Source: Chlamydia trachomatis
GTDB taxonomy: Bacteria; Chlamydiota; Chlamydiia; Chlamydiales; JAAKFR01
Length of the DNA: 7,308 nt
Reading direction: 5' to 3'
Assembly: GCA_945861315.1 (NCBI GenBank)
Contig: CAMAUB010000062.1
Span: 1 to 7,308 of the forward strand
In this document: positions 6,661 through 7,308 of the stretch, piece after piece
How the letters are laid out: each line of letters starts with the position of its first letter
Position numbering within the stretch: the stretch's first letter is position 1
Notes under the pieces: model-generated
What the model was told of the DNA's origin: nothing
Database searches by the model: none
What the model saw: the letters and a program-made list of their open reading frames with translations, nothing else
Position numbers and translations under genes: made by a program

Positions 6661-6714
6661 AGATAATACAAATTTTACTCGTTCTTTCATATGAAAATCG
6701 GATGAATTATCCGA
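6661..6714 (-). promoter_or_regulatory. Putative integrase promoter/operator region with two palindromes
   Basis: Two dyads sit upstream of the integrase gene: a perfect 12-bp palindrome TTTCATATGAAA (6685-6696) and, one base away, TCGGAT-GAATT-ATCCGA (6698-6714), a 6-bp perfect inverted repeat around a 5-bp spacer. On the minus strand a -10-like TATTAT (complement of 6663-6668) lies about 17 bp downstream of the first palindrome, so a bound repressor there would cover the -35 region. The -35 match itself is poor. The palindromes are seen directly; the promoter and operator roles are inferred. Confidence 0.4.
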
Positions 6715-6729
6715 AGCTCTATGAATTTC

Positions 6730-6748
6730 AAGTACTTAACTATAAGTT
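6730..6748. repeat. Pair of short AT-rich palindromes
   Basis: AAGTACTT (6730-6737) is followed immediately by AACTATAAGTT (6738-6748), which is symmetric around its central base. They lie between the integrase operator-like dyads and the first TCATGA repeat. They could bind a regulator or integration factor, but short AT-rich palindromes also arise by chance. Confidence 0.3.
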
Positions 6749-6783
6749 GCTTGCGATTAGAATGCGTTAACTTTTGATTCATG

Positions 6784-6801
6784 TCATGATATTTGTCATG
6801 A
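6784..6801. repeat. TCATGA-N6-TCATGA repeat, copy 1
   Basis: The sequence TCATGATATTTGTCATGA holds two TCATGA palindromes whose starts are 12 bp apart, about one helical turn. It differs from copy 2 at only two positions. Each half is self-symmetric, so the site reads as both a direct and an inverted repeat. It is a candidate binding site for a dimeric regulator, excisionase or integrase arm domain. Confidence 0.6.
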
Positions 6802-6890
6802 GTTAAGGAGATGAAGAAATTGGGGTGGTGATCGACTTAGGAGAGAAAGACAACTCAAAAGATGACTTTAGATTCGCACATAGGTACAAT

Positions 6891-6908
6891 TCATGACATT
6901 TATCATGA
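6891..6908. repeat. TCATGA-N6-TCATGA repeat, copy 2
   Basis: The sequence TCATGACATTTATCATGA repeats copy 1 with two substitutions in the spacer, 107 bp further on and 54 bp from the tRNA 3' end. The same 12-bp spacing of the TCATGA halves is kept. Confidence 0.6.
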
Positions 6909-6962
6909 CAAAGAGGAAAAACGGAGGCGTAAGAGAAGACGTAAGTTGTTGAGAATAAAAGA

Positions 6963-6990
6963 TGGGGCAACCGGGATTTGAACCCAGGAC
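6963..6990. other. Predicted attachment-site core at the tRNA 3' end
   Basis: Tyrosine integrases beside a tRNA commonly use the tRNA 3' end, from the T arm to the discriminator, as crossover region, and here the integrase lies on that side. No second copy of this stretch is present in the window, so the matching site must be to the left of base 1 if the model is right. Core limits are not determined. Confidence 0.35.
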
Positions 6991-7035
6991 CGACGGATTA
7001 TGAGTCCGCTGCTCTAACCGCTGAGCTATTGCCCC
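6963..7035 (-). tRNA. tRNA with CAT anticodon (elongator Met or Ile2)
   Basis: The minus strand folds into a full cloverleaf of 73 bases including the discriminator. The acceptor is GGGGCAA/TTGCCCC (7 bp), the D stem GCTC/GAGC, and the anticodon stem GCGGA/TCCGT with loop CTCATAA. The T arm is CTGGG-TTCAAAT-CCCGG with one T-G pair, and the discriminator is A. CCA is not encoded. The anticodon CAT fits elongator methionine tRNA, or isoleucine tRNA whose C34 is converted to lysidine. The initiator is excluded as unlikely because the acceptor has a normal first pair and the anticodon stem lacks the three G-C pairs. The 3' end faces the integrase gene. Confidence 0.95.
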
Positions 7036-7050
7036 TATCTAGGGAGGATT

Positions 7051-7080
7051 AACATACCATTGCTAATTTCTTCTGTTCAA
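7051..7080 (-). promoter_or_regulatory. Likely sigma-70-type promoter of the tRNA gene
   Basis: On the minus strand TTGAAC (complement of 7075-7080) and TATGTT (complement of 7051-7056) are separated by 18 bases. A TG one base before the -10 makes it an extended -10 (TGGTATGTT). Transcription would begin roughly 8-10 bases before the mature tRNA 5' end. Confidence 0.45.
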
Positions 7081-7123
7081 GTTATAAAAAAATTTTTGAT
7101 AGTTCTTTCTGAAAATAGACCTC

Positions 7124-7141
7124 TTGCGTCATTTATCATGA
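7124..7141. repeat. Degenerate third copy of the TCATGA-type repeat
   Basis: The right 12 bases, CATTTATCATGA, are identical to copy 2, but the left half reads TTGCGT instead of TCATGA. It lies on the far side of the tRNA from the integrase, about 235 bp from copy 2. Confidence 0.4.
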
Positions 7142-7176
7142 GTCGTGAAATTTTAAACCTATAGTGGAATTAGTTG

Positions 7177-7306
7177 AAAATTTTACAAATCGATCCGTAT
7201 CTTTTGCCCGAGAACATCATGCTCTATCTCGCTGACTTATAAAAGTCAGCGTCGATATCCGCATCTCCTTCTCAGACAAAATCTAACGCCCTATTTGTAA
7301 AATTTT
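7177..7306. repeat. 130-bp segment bounded by a perfect 14-bp inverted repeat
   Basis: AAAATTTTACAAAT (7177-7190) and its exact complement ATTTGTAAAATTTT (7293-7306) enclose 102 bp. Inside is a 9-bp perfect hairpin (7230-7251). No coding frame of note is seen. The layout resembles a miniature inverted-repeat element or a long-range RNA/DNA fold. A target-site duplication cannot be tested because the right copy ends two bases from the window edge. Confidence 0.4.
7230..7251. terminator. 9-bp hairpin, possible factor-independent terminator stem without U-tract
   Basis: CGCTGACTT (7230-7238), loop ATAA, and AAGTCAGCG (7243-7251) pair perfectly. Neither strand has a run of T directly after the stem, so it is not a classical intrinsic terminator. 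It may be a bidirectional terminator-like stem, the core of the surrounding inverted-repeat segment, or a protein-binding palindrome. Confidence 0.35.
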
Positions 7307-7308
7307 AA

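Noticed and set aside
6654..6770. A 38-codon + strand frame starting ATGAAGGAG between the integrase and the tRNA, a possible excisionase-like small gene
   Set aside because: No Shine-Dalgarno before the ATG, it runs through the palindromic integrase control region, and its translation shows no helix-turn-helix or excisionase-like pattern.
6810..6896. A short + strand frame with a GTG start near 6825 (VVIDLGEKDN...)
   Set aside because: Only about 23 codons from the GTG, a poorly placed ribosome-binding site, and it ends inside a repeat copy; no support for being a gene.
6784..7141. CRISPR array
   Set aside because: Only two good repeat copies of 18 bp with a spacing near 107 bp and internal symmetry; this does not fit repeat-spacer geometry.

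Overview
This window has two blocks that converge, plus a tRNA gene. It reads as the integrase end of a tRNA-associated genomic island carrying antibiotic-modification cargo. The DNA is moderately AT-rich. Most starts lack a strong Shine-Dalgarno, and the tRNA gene does not encode its CCA tail. These points argue against a typical gammaproteobacterium and would fit an environmental chlamydia-like or other host-associated Gram-negative lineage. That assignment is a low-confidence inference; no taxonomic marker is present.

Left block (1-4547, + strand): five tightly packed genes, probably one operon entering from outside the window. In order they are: (i) a 5'-truncated protein whose visible part holds the tail of one GNAT domain fused to a complete second GNAT domain; (ii) an AadA/ANT(3'')-(9)-family aminoglycoside adenylyltransferase; (iii) a single-domain GNAT related to the one in (i); (iv) a complete type I ABC exporter half-transporter; (v) an aminoglycoside-phosphotransferase-fold kinase. 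Gaps are 27 bp, an 11-bp overlap, 18 bp and 2 bp. The cluster therefore puts acetylation, nucleotidylation, phosphorylation and efflux side by side. A 9-codon minigene sits between (i) and (ii), and its stop overlaps the adenylyltransferase start.

Middle block (4597-6631, - strand): a complete tyrosine-recombinase integrase with all catalytic residues, followed with an 8-bp overlap by a 314-residue protein. The C-terminal part of that protein looks like a decayed or specialised recombinase catalytic domain that has lost most catalytic residues. It ends just after an in-phase CCCAAAA heptamer, and a -1 shift there would give a different basic tail. The two blocks meet tail to tail across 49 bp with no convincing terminator.

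Right block (6632-7308): about 330 bp of non-coding DNA lies between the integrase and a minus-strand tRNA with anticodon CAT. It holds several perfect palindromes next to the integrase promoter region and two copies of an 18-bp TCATGA-N6-TCATGA repeat. The 3' end of the tRNA faces the integrase, the usual geometry when a tRNA 3' end serves as attachment site. Beyond the tRNA are a degenerate third repeat copy, a likely tRNA promoter, and a 130-bp segment bounded by a perfect 14-bp inverted repeat with a 9-bp hairpin inside.

Taken together, the integrase pair would handle mobility at the tRNA, and the left block is probably cargo. The opposite island boundary is not in the window.
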